Shown in pieces: positions 34,717-43,767 of a stretch of DNA of 64,000 nt (positions within the stretch are counted from its first letter, which is position 1; each line of letters begins with the position of its first letter). Location: positions 52,938-116,937 of the forward strand of contig JAZOUD010000133.1 of the NCBI GenBank assembly GCA_045658005.1, in the 5' to 3' direction. The translations under genes were made by a program, and so were the position numbers. Below the pieces are notes generated by a model, which saw nothing but the letters and a program-made list of their open reading frames with translations, ran no database searches and was not told the origin of the DNA. This DNA comes from UBA2862 sp045658005 (lineage in GTDB: Bacteria > Bacillota > Clostridia > Christensenellales > Aristaeellaceae).

Positions 34717-35328
34717 TCAGCCGTTGCTGGAGGAGCTGGAGGAGCCGGAGGAAGACGACGCGCTGTTCGCGCGATCCTTCATCATGTGGATCAGCGTGAC
34801 CAGTATCGCCACCACGGTCTTTTCCCTCTCCGGGCGGTAGATGTCGATGCAGTATTTGTCGTGAAGGGAGATCATCTTTTGCCCGATCACGGCGATGATG
34901 CGCTCACTCTCGTCGTACAGCTCGAAATTGAGGCCTACGATATTGCCCCGAAGCTGCCAGCCCAGCCCCTCGATGTTGGTGATATCCTTGATCAGGTGAA
35001 ACAATTCGTTGGAAACCTCGAAGGTCTGGCCATCGGCCATGGTGACGATATGACGCTCGTGCAACGAGAAAACCTTGCGCTCGATGTGGGCGACCTGGCT
35101 GCCCTGGGCGTCCACGATGTCCGTCTTGTCCCTGATCGAGAAGAACTTGCTGTTTGCCTCGTAGACCACCCGCTCCTGGGCGTCGGTGATGTCGATGTGG
35201 TGGTGCAGCGAGAAAACCTTTGACGAGGTAAACAGGGAATGGTCCGGCTCGCCGAAGCGCTCGACGTTGTTGACGTTCGCGGCTTCCCCGGCCTCGTGGA
35301 ACCGCTGGTATTTGGAAAAAACGCCCAT
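34717..35328 (-). CDS. LURP-one-related (tubby-like fold) protein with Ser-rich tail
   Basis: This 203-residue protein resembles the LURP-one-related family (YxjI-like, tubby fold). Repeating beta-hairpin phrases support this: KVFSLHHHIDITDAQ, KFFSIRDKTDIVDAQ, KVFSLHERHIVTMA, LFHLIKDITNIEG and KMISLHDKYCIDI. These twelve-stranded barrels may bind lipids, but function is unknown. The last 15 residues are nearly all Ser, Gly and Asn. AAGGAGG lies before the ATG. It precedes the beta-lactamase-like gene by 24 bases and may share its transcript. Confidence 0.72.
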   Translation of the reverse strand: MGVFSKYQRFHEAGEAANVNNVERFGEPDHSLFTSSKVFSLHHHIDITDAQERVVYEANSKFFSIRDKTDIVDAQGSQVAHIERKVFSLHERHIVTMADGQTFEVSNELFHLIKDITNIEGLGWQLRGNIVGLNFELYDESERIIAVIGQKMISLHDKYCIDIYRPEREKTVVAILVTLIHMMKDRANSASSSSGSSSSSSNG

Positions 35329-35393
35329 GATACTGCCTCCTTATTATTACGGTTTATCTATTATCTGCGCGGATGCCGCCAAAGCATCCAATC

Positions 35394-37643
35394 CTACGGC
35401 AAATAGAGGTGACTGATCGAAACCACCCTGCCGCTCGCTATGGTCACGCGGGTATTGTTCGCATCGAAGGCGGCGCCTTCTCCGGACTTCACTATGGCGT
35501 CCACGATGTCCGCGCCACGGACGATGGTGGGATTCTGGGTGGGATCGGAAACATCTGTATAAGCGGTATCTTCATCGATCATCAGCGTGGTCACGCCGTG
35601 GTCGGCGTAGGCGGAAAGGTCGCCGTCGTCTGCCGCGCGATAGGCGCTGCTTGCCTCATCAAGGCGCAGCACCGCGCCGTCCCCGCCGTCCAAGCCGCCG
35701 TTGATGATCACGTCTTCGCCAAGCTCGACGGACTTGACCTCGATGGTCCTGCCCCCCACCACGATGCTGTCGCCCACCGCCAGTGCTTCGACGTCCTCGG
35801 GGGCATACCGCTCCTCGGTGAAGACGTGCACGCCGTTCATGTATATGCCAGAAGCGCCGGCGAAAATATCCCCCTTGTCGAAGGCTACCGGCCAGGTGCC
35901 GTCCGGCAGGCGGTTCACATCGAGGTCGACGGGAATCGGGACGACCGTCCTCACAGAGGCCTCGGTCCCGTTTTCACAGGTCACCGCGTTGCTCAGCCAC
36001 TTCTCGCCGGTCGCGTCGTCGATGGCCAGTGCCGCGAAATGCAGGCTGCCCTCGCCCCACTCCATATCCGCGGTGAAGCTGCCGGAGGCGCTGCCATCGG
36101 CATTGGCCCTCAGCTCGACGCCATCCAATACCATCACCAGGTCCTCCGAACGGAAATCGGGCGTCTCCCCGAAGGTCAGCAGCAGGGCCGTAAAGGTGCA
36201 GCGCCCGCTGCCCAGGTTGGTCAGCGACCAGTTGAAGGACACCATGCCGCTGTCGTCGGCTCCTTCGTTGGGGGTGACGGTCAGCGCCAGGTTCACCGGG
36301 TCCCCGCCCTGGCCCTCGCCCTTCCATTCGCCTTCGGGCAGGGCATCCAGCCAGGCGTTCACCACGGCGTCCACGTCGGTCGGGCGAATGACGCCTTCCT
36401 CAGCCATCAGCTCGCGGTCGGCGGCAAAGGCCGCGAAGGCCGCGTCCAGCTTCCTTCCGTAGATCCCGTCGAAGCCGCCAGCGTCATAGTCCAGCTGCTT
36501 CATGATCTGCTGCAGCGCGCGAACGTCCTCGCCCCGGCGGCCCCGCTCGAGCCAGGGCTGGGGCTTCACGTTCTCCCGCTGCTCGTAGCCGCAATCCCGG
36601 CAGGTGCGCACGCGCTCGCCCGCCTTCGCGCGGGTCATCTCCTTCACGGTCTCCCAGGGGCCGAAGTCGTGCCGGAGGCGCTTGAGGGTCTGGGGCCAGC
36701 AGACGCCGTCAGGCTCCAGGCCCTGGTCCATCTGGAACTGAACGATCGCCTTCTCGGTCCCGCCGCCGTAGATGCCGTCCGCGCCGCCGGCGTTCAGGTA
36801 GCCCTGGTCCGCGAGCAGCTGCTGGAGCGCGCGCACCGCTTCGCCACGGTCGCCCCGCCGCCGCGTGCCCTCGGGGTCAAAGGGCTCCTCGCCACCGTTG
36901 TGGCCGCAGACCCTGCAGATCCTCGCCCGGGTTCCCGCGGAATGATCGGTAGCCTCCAGGGTCACCTTCCACTCGTAATCGTGAGGCAGCCGGTCCAGCG
37001 TCTCGGTCTGGACATGGCCGCAGACCTTGCACTTGCGCTCCCGCTCGCCCTTTTGGGTGCAGGTCGGCTCCACGGTCACCTTCCACTTGCCGAAGCTGTG
37101 GTCTGCCAGGTAGGTTTCGGTCTGTTGGTAGTCGCAGCGCTTGCAGGCGCGCTCCCGCTCGCCCTCCCTGACGCAGGTGGCCTCCTTGATGACCGTCCAC
37201 TTGCCGAAATCATGGCCCAGCGCTTTCAGCTTCTCGGTCCGGATCGCGCCGCAGACCTTGCAGGTGCGCTCCCGCTCGCCGGAGTGGGTACAGGTGGGAT
37301 CGTCGGTCACGCGCCACTTGCCCCATTGGTGCTTGCAATACTCCGGGGGCATGTCGTCCACCAGGTATTTGGTCAGCACCCAGGCCTCCATCTGCCCGCC
37401 ATGCCTGGTATCCTCCAGCAGTATGGAGGTATACTTGCTGCCAAAGCGCACGTCGCCGCTGAGCATGACCCGGGTGCCGCCCTTCAGCTTCTTGACCACC
37501 CTTGAATCCGGGTCGGGCTCCCTATGGGCCTCCAGGGTATCCCTGTTGACGTACTTCATGTATTCGTCCGCGCTCGCGGGAATCGCAAGCAGCAGCGTCA
37601 CGGCCAGCGCCAGAACGACCAGCCACGCGATCGGCTTCCTCAT
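35394..37643 (-). CDS. Secreted wall-binding protein: SH3-like domain, Cys-rich repeats and two peptidoglycan-binding domains
   Basis: This 749-residue exported protein has a signal peptide ending PASA. An SH3-like domain follows (about 30-95). Next are four repeats of about 40 residues with the pattern W-x-V-T, P-T-C-T, G-E-R-E-R, C-K-V-C-G, whose paired Cys suggest small zinc-ribbon or disulfide knuckles. Two PG_binding_1 domains (GDRGEAVRALQQLL and GRRGEDVRALQQIM) flank a fifth Cys repeat. The C-terminal ~330 residues hold beta-rich, calcium-protein-like segments I cannot name. It probably docks on peptidoglycan. GGAGGAG precedes the ATG at 37643. Confidence 0.8.
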   Translation of the reverse strand: MRKPIAWLVVLALAVTLLLAIPASADEYMKYVNRDTLEAHREPDPDSRVVKKLKGGTRVMLSGDVRFGSKYTSILLEDTRHGGQMEAWVLTKYLVDDMPPEYCKHQWGKWRVTDDPTCTHSGERERTCKVCGAIRTEKLKALGHDFGKWTVIKEATCVREGERERACKRCDYQQTETYLADHSFGKWKVTVEPTCTQKGERERKCKVCGHVQTETLDRLPHDYEWKVTLEATDHSAGTRARICRVCGHNGGEEPFDPEGTRRRGDRGEAVRALQQLLADQGYLNAGGADGIYGGGTEKAIVQFQMDQGLEPDGVCWPQTLKRLRHDFGPWETVKEMTRAKAGERVRTCRDCGYEQRENVKPQPWLERGRRGEDVRALQQIMKQLDYDAGGFDGIYGRKLDAAFAAFAADRELMAEEGVIRPTDVDAVVNAWLDALPEGEWKGEGQGGDPVNLALTVTPNEGADDSGMVSFNWSLTNLGSGRCTFTALLLTFGETPDFRSEDLVMVLDGVELRANADGSASGSFTADMEWGEGSLHFAALAIDDATGEKWLSNAVTCENGTEASVRTVVPIPVDLDVNRLPDGTWPVAFDKGDIFAGASGIYMNGVHVFTEERYAPEDVEALAVGDSIVVGGRTIEVKSVELGEDVIINGGLDGGDGAVLRLDEASSAYRAADDGDLSAYADHGVTTLMIDEDTAYTDVSDPTQNPTIVRGADIVDAIVKSGEGAAFDANNTRVTIASGRVVSISHLYLP

Positions 37644-37697
37644 GTCCGTCTCCTCCATCATCTCACGCGCAGGATGTCCTTTTTTTCTTCCAGGCTA

Positions 37698-37726
37698 TTG
37701 ACTTCGGTTAAACTTCAGAGTATATA
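37698..37726 (+). promoter_or_regulatory. Promoter of the iron alcohol dehydrogenase gene
   Basis: TTGACT (37698-37703) and TATATA (37721-37726) are spaced 17 bases. Its -10 abuts the -10 of the opposite promoter, so the two cannot be occupied together. Confidence 0.65.
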
Positions 37727-37727
37727 T

Positions 37728-37756
37728 AGTATAAACTGTTTCGTCGGCATTGTCAA
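37728..37756 (-). promoter_or_regulatory. Promoter of the secreted wall-binding protein gene
   Basis: On the minus strand TTGACA (37756-37751) and TATACT (37733-37728) are spaced 17 bases, a near-consensus promoter whose -10 is next to that of the divergent promoter. Confidence 0.8.
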
Positions 37757-37789
37757 CAAAGCCAAATGATAAGCGAGGAGGTCGACAGC

Positions 37790-38968
37790 ATGTTTCCATT
37801 CAAATACTACGCCCCCACAAGGGTGCTCTTCGGCAGGGACACCGAGCTGAAGGTCGCCGAGATGATCCGCACGTTCGGCGGCACGAAGGTGCTGATCCAC
37901 TACGGCGGGGGCAGCGTCATCCGCTCCGGCCTGATGAAGCGGGTCACCGATACCCTCGACGCCGCCGGCATCGCCTACGTCAGCCTGGGCGGCGCGGTGC
38001 CCAACCCCCGGCTGAGCCTGGTATACGAGGGCATCGAGCTGTGCAGGCGGGAGGGCGTCGACTTCCTGCTGGCCGTGGGCGGCGGCAGCGCCATCGACAG
38101 CGCCAAGGCCATCGGCTACGGCGTATACAACGGCGGCGACGTCTGGGATTTCTACGACGGCAAGCGCAAGGCCGAAGGCTGCCTGCCCCTGGGCGTGATA
38201 CTGACCCTGTCCGCCACGGGCAGCGAGATGAGCGATTCCTCGGTCATCACCAAGGAGGAGGGCCTGGTCAAGCGGGGCTACAGCAGCGACTTCGGGCGGG
38301 CGAAGTTCGCGCTTATGAACCCTGAGCTGACCATGACCCTGCCCGACTACCAGACCGCCTGCGGCTGCGCGGACATCATGATGCACACCATGGAGCGCTA
38401 CTTCACGGGCGGGGCCACCATGCAGCTGACCGACGCCATCGCCGAGTCCCTGCTGCGCACGGTGATGACCAACGCCGAGATCCTGGTGAAGGACCCGAAG
38501 AACTACGACGCCCGGGCCGAGGTGATGTGGGCGGGCAGCCTGTCCCACAACGGCCTGACCGGCTTCGGCAGCGACGGGGGCGACTGGATGACCCACAAGC
38601 TGGAGCACGAGCTGGGCGGCCTGTACGACGTGGCCCACGGGGCGGGGCTCACCGCCATCTGGGGCAGCTGGGCGCGGTACGTCTACAGGGACTGCCTGCC
38701 CCGCTTCAAAAAGTTCGCCGTGAACGTGATGGGCGTGGAGGCCGTCGGGACCGACGAGGAAATCGCCGTGAAGGGCATCGAGGCGACGGAGGCCTTCTAC
38801 CGCCGCATCCACATGCCCACCAACCTGCGCGAGCTGGGCGTGAACCCCACCGAGGACGAGCTGAAGGAAATGGCCCACAAGTGCGCCATCGGCGTCGGCG
38901 GCGCGAAGGGCTCCGCCAGGCTGCTGCACGAGTCGGACATGCTGGCGATCTATCGGGCGAGCATGTAG
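37790..38968 (+). CDS. Iron-containing alcohol dehydrogenase (butanol-dehydrogenase-like)
   Basis: This 392-residue enzyme of the Fe-ADH superfamily reduces aldehydes to alcohols with NAD(P)H. The start FPFKYYAPTRVLFG, the dinucleotide motif LAVGGGSAIDSAKAIG and the metal site (Asp and His in TACGCADIMMHTMERYF, His in THKLEHELGGLYDVAHGAG) match the YqhD/BdhA group. The ATG at 37790 follows GAGGAGGT. It is a single-gene unit bounded by its own promoter and a 22-bp hairpin, and it likely serves fermentative redox balance or aldehyde removal. Confidence 0.9.
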   Translation: MFPFKYYAPTRVLFGRDTELKVAEMIRTFGGTKVLIHYGGGSVIRSGLMKRVTDTLDAAGIAYVSLGGAVPNPRLSLVYEGIELCRREGVDFLLAVGGGSAIDSAKAIGYGVYNGGDVWDFYDGKRKAEGCLPLGVILTLSATGSEMSDSSVITKEEGLVKRGYSSDFGRAKFALMNPELTMTLPDYQTACGCADIMMHTMERYFTGGATMQLTDAIAESLLRTVMTNAEILVKDPKNYDARAEVMWAGSLSHNGLTGFGSDGGDWMTHKLEHELGGLYDVAHGAGLTAIWGSWARYVYRDCLPRFKKFAVNVMGVEAVGTDEEIAVKGIEATEAFYRRIHMPTNLRELGVNPTEDELKEMAHKCAIGVGGAKGSARLLHESDMLAIYRASM

Positions 38969-38975
38969 TGTCCAA

Positions 38976-39023
38976 AAACAATTTGCGCCGCCGGGAACGC
39001 ATTCCCGGCGGCGCAAATTGTTT
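38976..39023. terminator. 22-bp perfect hairpin between the convergent alcohol dehydrogenase and yajC genes
   Basis: Arms 38976-38997 and 39002-39023 pair perfectly around a 4-base loop. A T5 run follows on the minus strand side; on the plus strand only TTT ends the stem. It should stop transcription from both genes. Confidence 0.85.
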
Positions 39024-39037
39024 CATCGCTGTCGCGA

Positions 39038-39478
39038 TCAGATCTGGGGTTCGGCGTCGTTCTCCAGCGCCACGTTCTCCACCGAGCGGACGGCCCAGCG
39101 GGCGATGACGATGGTGTTCTGCAGGGAGCCCATGGTCAGGGTGACGGTGTCGTCCTTCAGGGCCGCAATGGTGCCGTAAAGGCCGCCGATGGTGCAGATC
39201 CTGTCCCCCACCTTCAGGGCGGACAGCATGTCCTTCACCTGCTTGTCCTTCTTCCTCTGAGGACGGATCAGCAAGAAATAGAATATGGCGATCATGGCCA
39301 CCATCATCACGACGGTGCTGATCAGGCTGCCGGTGCCGGCTGCGGCCGCGGCTGCGCCGTCAGCGGCCGTGGCAGCGGTCGTCGTGGTTGTGGTCGTGGT
39401 CGCGGCAGCGGCTTCGCCGGTGGCGACGGAAACGGACTGACCAGCCTCTGCCAACAGGTTTAACAGATTCGTGAACAT
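39038..39478 (-). CDS. yajC: Preprotein translocase subunit YajC
   Basis: This 146-residue protein is YajC, an accessory of the Sec translocase. The membrane helix and basic follow-up IFYFLLIRPQRKKDKQVKDML, and the KVGDRICTIGGLYGTIAAL barrel region, are diagnostic. Unusually, the segment before the helix is long and low-complexity: eight Thr in a row, then Ala-rich stretches (about 29-58). The ATG at 39478 follows AAGGAGAT; an in-frame Met further up lacks a site. yajC and tgt are neighbours in many bacteria and here run in the same direction. Confidence 0.9.
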   Translation of the reverse strand: MFTNLLNLLAEAGQSVSVATGEAAAATTTTTTTTAATAADGAAAAAAGTGSLISTVVMMVAMIAIFYFLLIRPQRKKDKQVKDMLSALKVGDRICTIGGLYGTIAALKDDTVTLTMGSLQNTIVIARWAVRSVENVALENDAEPQI

Positions 39479-39515
39479 TACGATTATCTCCTTTGCATGC
39501 TTGTGAAACAATACA

Positions 39516-39544
39516 ATTATAACCGAGTCCGGGGAGAATTACAA
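39516..39544 (-). promoter_or_regulatory. Promoter of yajC
   Basis: On the minus strand TTGTAA (39544-39539) and TATAAT (39521-39516) are spaced 17 bases, about 38 bases before the start codon. It shows that yajC can be expressed independently of tgt. Confidence 0.75.
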
Positions 39545-39610
39545 CTTTTCGACGGATAAAATAAGGCGATAGGATGTAAATTTTCGGTAACTGTTCGGGG
39601 AAGCAAATAC

Positions 39611-39639
39611 TGATCGATCGAGCGCGGCTCGATCGATCA
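39611..39639 (-). terminator. Terminator-like hairpin after tgt
   Basis: A perfect 12-bp stem (39611-39622 with 39628-39639) begins ten bases past the tgt stop. The stem is built from GATCGATC. The T tail is weak, so read-through into yajC is possible. Confidence 0.6.
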
Positions 39640-39648
39640 ATTGTTGCC

Positions 39649-40773
<1,125 letters not shown>

Positions 40774-40802
40774 GGAACCTCCTGTGTATGGGCATTAATT
40801 TA

Positions 40803-40821
40803 GGGCGTCACACGGACGCCC
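40803..40821 (-). terminator. Hairpin between the Ig-like protein gene and tgt
   Basis: A 7-bp GC stem followed by TAAATTAAT on the minus strand lies about 30 bases past the stop of the Ig-like protein gene and 30 before tgt. It is a modest terminator candidate. Confidence 0.45.
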
Positions 40822-40849
40822 CTTAAAATCAATAGGCTTTATGTGTCGT

Positions 40850-41320
40850 TCACGCCCTGGCGCGGCGCTTCAGCAGGAGCACCAGCGCGCCCGAGCACAG
40901 CAGGATGGCCGCGAAGGCGACACCCACGGGCATCGAACGGTCGCCGGCCTGGGGAACGGTATCCTCCAGCACGCGGGCTGAGATGTCCATGCTCACCAGC
41001 ATCTTCCCATTTGCGTCAAAGGCATCCATGCGGTAGACGCCGGTGTCCTCCGGCTTCGCGTTGACGATGTTGAAAACCTTCTGGTTCGCCCCTTCGATGG
41101 GCACATCGTTGAAGTACCACTGGTATTGGGTGGGTTCGACGCCGTCTATGCCGACTTCGATGGACAGATCCTCGCCGGCCTTGACCACGGCGTTCTGCGT
41201 CATTCTGGAAACGCGCATCACCACCGTCGTTGAGATCGGGCTTTCCGTATACGCACAGACAGAGGCCAACAGCATGATGGCCATCAAAAGCACAGCCAAT
41301 CTGCTCAAAACTCTGTTCAT
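40850..41320 (-). CDS. Exported Ig-like protein with C-terminal membrane anchor
   Basis: This 156-residue protein has a signal peptide (VLSRLAVLLMAIMLLASVCA), an immunoglobulin-like domain (about 40-115, with YQWYFNDVPI and the tell-tale DTGVYRMDAF), and a C-terminal membrane helix followed by KRRARA, a cell-surface anchor layout. An LPXTG-like motif is not clear, although PQAGD precedes the helix. Partner and role are unknown. GGAGGGG lies before the ATG at 41320. Confidence 0.72.
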   Translation of the reverse strand: MNRVLSRLAVLLMAIMLLASVCAYTESPISTTVVMRVSRMTQNAVVKAGEDLSIEVGIDGVEPTQYQWYFNDVPIEGANQKVFNIVNAKPEDTGVYRMDAFDANGKMLVSMDISARVLEDTVPQAGDRSMPVGVAFAAILLCSGALVLLLKRRARA

Positions 41321-41572
41321 GCTGAACCCCTCCAGTACTTCACGTGCATTTGTAGTTATGGTAATTTTACTGCACCCCTTCCCAAATTTCAATAGATATC
41401 CGCATATATGCACACTATTATCTAATTTCAGTCATAGATTTTCGCACACGTTGCATAAATAGTAATAGATATGTAATATATTATAATAATTAAGCAATAT
41501 ATTCAGAACTATTTTGAAATATTCAAGCTGTCACCCACCAGCAAGATTATACGGCCTCACGCAACTGCCGCC

Positions 41573-41602
41573 TTTACAGGCAATCGTCCGTGGTGCTATA
41601 AT
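41573..41602 (+). promoter_or_regulatory. Promoter of the polytopic membrane protein gene
   Basis: TTTACA (41573-41578) and TATAAT (41597-41602) are spaced 18 bases, and TGC just before the -10 makes it extended. The 41320-41573 stretch is strikingly AT-rich but shows no gene or clear structure. Confidence 0.75.
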
Positions 41603-41641
41603 GGGCGTGTAATTCATCGTTTCCCATATCGGAGGTTTTCT

Positions 41642-43600
41642 ATGACAGGATATCTGATACTTGCCGGCTTCCTGCTGTGCGGCTGTGTCACGATGGACGC
41701 CCTGCTGGCCCGCAGGGACGGGCTTGTGCGGCTGTGGCTCGGACTGTGCGCAGGTCTTGTGATGATGATGTGGCTGCCCGCGCTGTTCGCCTTTGCGCTG
41801 CGCTTTGACAGGGCCGCGCAGCTGCTCGGCCTCGCTGCCGCGGCAGCCATCGCCGGGGCCTTTGCATTTATAGGAAGGAATCGTCCCCGATCCCGCCGCT
41901 TCACCGACATGCCCCTGTGGCTGCCGCTGGCGCTGGTCATACCGCTGACGATACTCGGCGGCTATCTGCAATACACCCACATACTGCGCAACGTGGATGG
42001 CGCGCTGCACGTGGGCCAGTCCACCTACGGCGACCTGTGCCTGCACCTGGGCATCGCCACCAGCCTGAGGGGCGCGGTCTTCCCGCCGGAATACTCGCTG
42101 CTGCCCGGCACGCCGCTGGGTTATCCCTTCCTGGGCGACACGATGGTCACGACGATGCTGCTGTTCGGCAGCGACCTGACGGGCGCCTTTGTCGTCACCG
42201 GCACGCTGATGATGGCGCTGGTGTACCTGGGCTTTGTGATCTTCTGCTGGGAGCTGACCCGCAGCCGCGCCGCCACGGTGGTGGCCACGGCGCTGATGTT
42301 CATCAACGGTGGCCTGGGCTTCCTGTACGCGCTGGACGGCGTCGCCAGGGACGCCACGGCCTTTCGCAACATATTCACAGGCTTCTACCTGACGCCCACC
42401 AACCAGCCCGCCCTGAATTTGCGCTGGGTCAACGTGATCTGCGACATGATGATCCCACAGCGCACACTGCTGACGGGCTGGATGGCCCTGCTGCCGTCGC
42501 TGTGGCTGCTGCTGACCGCAACCCGGGACGACGACGTCGTCTCCTTCGCGGTGCTGGGGGTGTTCGCCGGGACGATGCCGATGATCCACACCCACTCCTT
42601 CCTGGCGCTGGGACTGATCAGTGCCGGGGCGATGCTCTACGCCCTGATCCACTCCAAGGGCCGGCGGCTGGGGGTGTTCCTGCATTTCGCGTTGTATGGC
42701 GCCATCGCGCTGGCGCTGGCCCTGCCCCAGCTGCTGACCTGGTCGGTGCCCCAGACCGTACACGGCGGTTCGCTGCGCTTCCGGTTCAATTGGGTCAACA
42801 ACCAGGGCGAGGGCCGGCTGATCGACGGCTACTGCTGGTTCTGGATCAAGAACGTGGGGCTGATCTGGCTGATGATGGTCCCGGCGGCACTGGCGGGCAA
42901 GCGCCGTCCGAGCGAGGGGGACGGGCCGATGATGCAGGGCGACCTGACCCGGTTTCTGGGCCTGGGGTCACTTTTCGTATACGTCATCGCGGAGCTGATA
43001 CAGTTCCAGCCCAATGAGTACGACAACAACAAGCTCTTCTATGTCGCCTACATGGCCATGCTGCCCGCCGTGGGACTGTACCTGGTGTCCATCTGGAACC
43101 GGCTGAAGGGCCTGCCCGGACGGGCGCTGCTGGCCAGTGCGTTTTTACTGGCCTCCACCCTCTCCGGCGCGCTGACCATCGGTCGTGAGGTGGTCTCCGA
43201 CTATCAGATCTTCAGCGCCGAGGACGCCCATGCCGCCGCCTGGATCGAGGAGAACACCCCACTGCACGCCGCCGTGCTGACCGGCTACCAGCACAACAAC
43301 CCCGTCGCCGCGCTGGCAGGCCGGAACATCGTCTGCGGCACCGGAAGCTACCTGTTCTTCCACGGCATCGACTACTCCACCCAGCTGCAGGACGAGCGCG
43401 ACATGCTGGAATGGCCGGGCGAAAACCTGGAGCTGTTCGATCGCTACGACATCGAGTGCGTCTATATCTCCAGCTATGAGCGTGGCGACTTCGAGGTGGA
43501 CGAGGCGTGGTTCGCCGACCATTGCGACACCGTTTTTGCCGAAGGAGACGTGTGCGTCTACCGCAAACGGGGCGATGATTGGAAATCCATGCAAAATTAG
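41642..43600 (+). CDS. Large polytopic membrane protein, possible GT-C-type glycosyltransferase
   Basis: This 652-residue protein has roughly 13-15 membrane helices followed by a soluble C-terminal domain of about 130 residues (from EENTPLHAAVLTGYQHNNPV). Polar loops such as HVGQSTYGDLCLHLGIATSL and QFQPNEYDNNKLFYVAYM, plus the late AAWIEENTP region, resemble polytopic membrane glycosyltransferases (GT-C fold) that use lipid-linked sugars, but I see no decisive catalytic motif. GGAGG precedes the ATG. It is flanked by promoters on both sides and seems to be a single-gene unit. Confidence 0.6.
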   Translation: MTGYLILAGFLLCGCVTMDALLARRDGLVRLWLGLCAGLVMMMWLPALFAFALRFDRAAQLLGLAAAAAIAGAFAFIGRNRPRSRRFTDMPLWLPLALVIPLTILGGYLQYTHILRNVDGALHVGQSTYGDLCLHLGIATSLRGAVFPPEYSLLPGTPLGYPFLGDTMVTTMLLFGSDLTGAFVVTGTLMMALVYLGFVIFCWELTRSRAATVVATALMFINGGLGFLYALDGVARDATAFRNIFTGFYLTPTNQPALNLRWVNVICDMMIPQRTLLTGWMALLPSLWLLLTATRDDDVVSFAVLGVFAGTMPMIHTHSFLALGLISAGAMLYALIHSKGRRLGVFLHFALYGAIALALALPQLLTWSVPQTVHGGSLRFRFNWVNNQGEGRLIDGYCWFWIKNVGLIWLMMVPAALAGKRRPSEGDGPMMQGDLTRFLGLGSLFVYVIAELIQFQPNEYDNNKLFYVAYMAMLPAVGLYLVSIWNRLKGLPGRALLASAFLLASTLSGALTIGREVVSDYQIFSAEDAHAAAWIEENTPLHAAVLTGYQHNNPVAALAGRNIVCGTGSYLFFHGIDYSTQLQDERDMLEWPGENLELFDRYDIECVYISSYERGDFEVDEAWFADHCDTVFAEGDVCVYRKRGDDWKSMQN

Positions 43601-43611
43601 CGTTCAACGCA

Positions 43612-43640
43612 TTGTTTTTTGACGCTGCATGATATATAAT
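43612..43640 (+). promoter_or_regulatory. Promoter of the peptidoglycan-binding lipoprotein gene
   Basis: TTGTTT (43612-43617) and TATAAT (43635-43640) are spaced 17 bases, leaving a leader of about 120 bases before the start codon. Confidence 0.6.
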
Positions 43641-43767
43641 CCATCTGTATGAATATGACTTTTTTCAGGCAGCTGCTACAAAGCGGCACGATGAACCGTC
43701 AAAATATGGAAAGCTGCCGTATAAACGGCGAAATCGAAATCAAAGCGCGACAACCCGGAGGCTTGTG

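Noticed and set aside
38976..39023. Long palindromes considered as CRISPR repeats or mobile-element ends
   Set aside because: Each palindrome is unique in sequence and single-copy, with no spacers, no cas genes and no transposase nearby; they behave like 3'-end hairpins.
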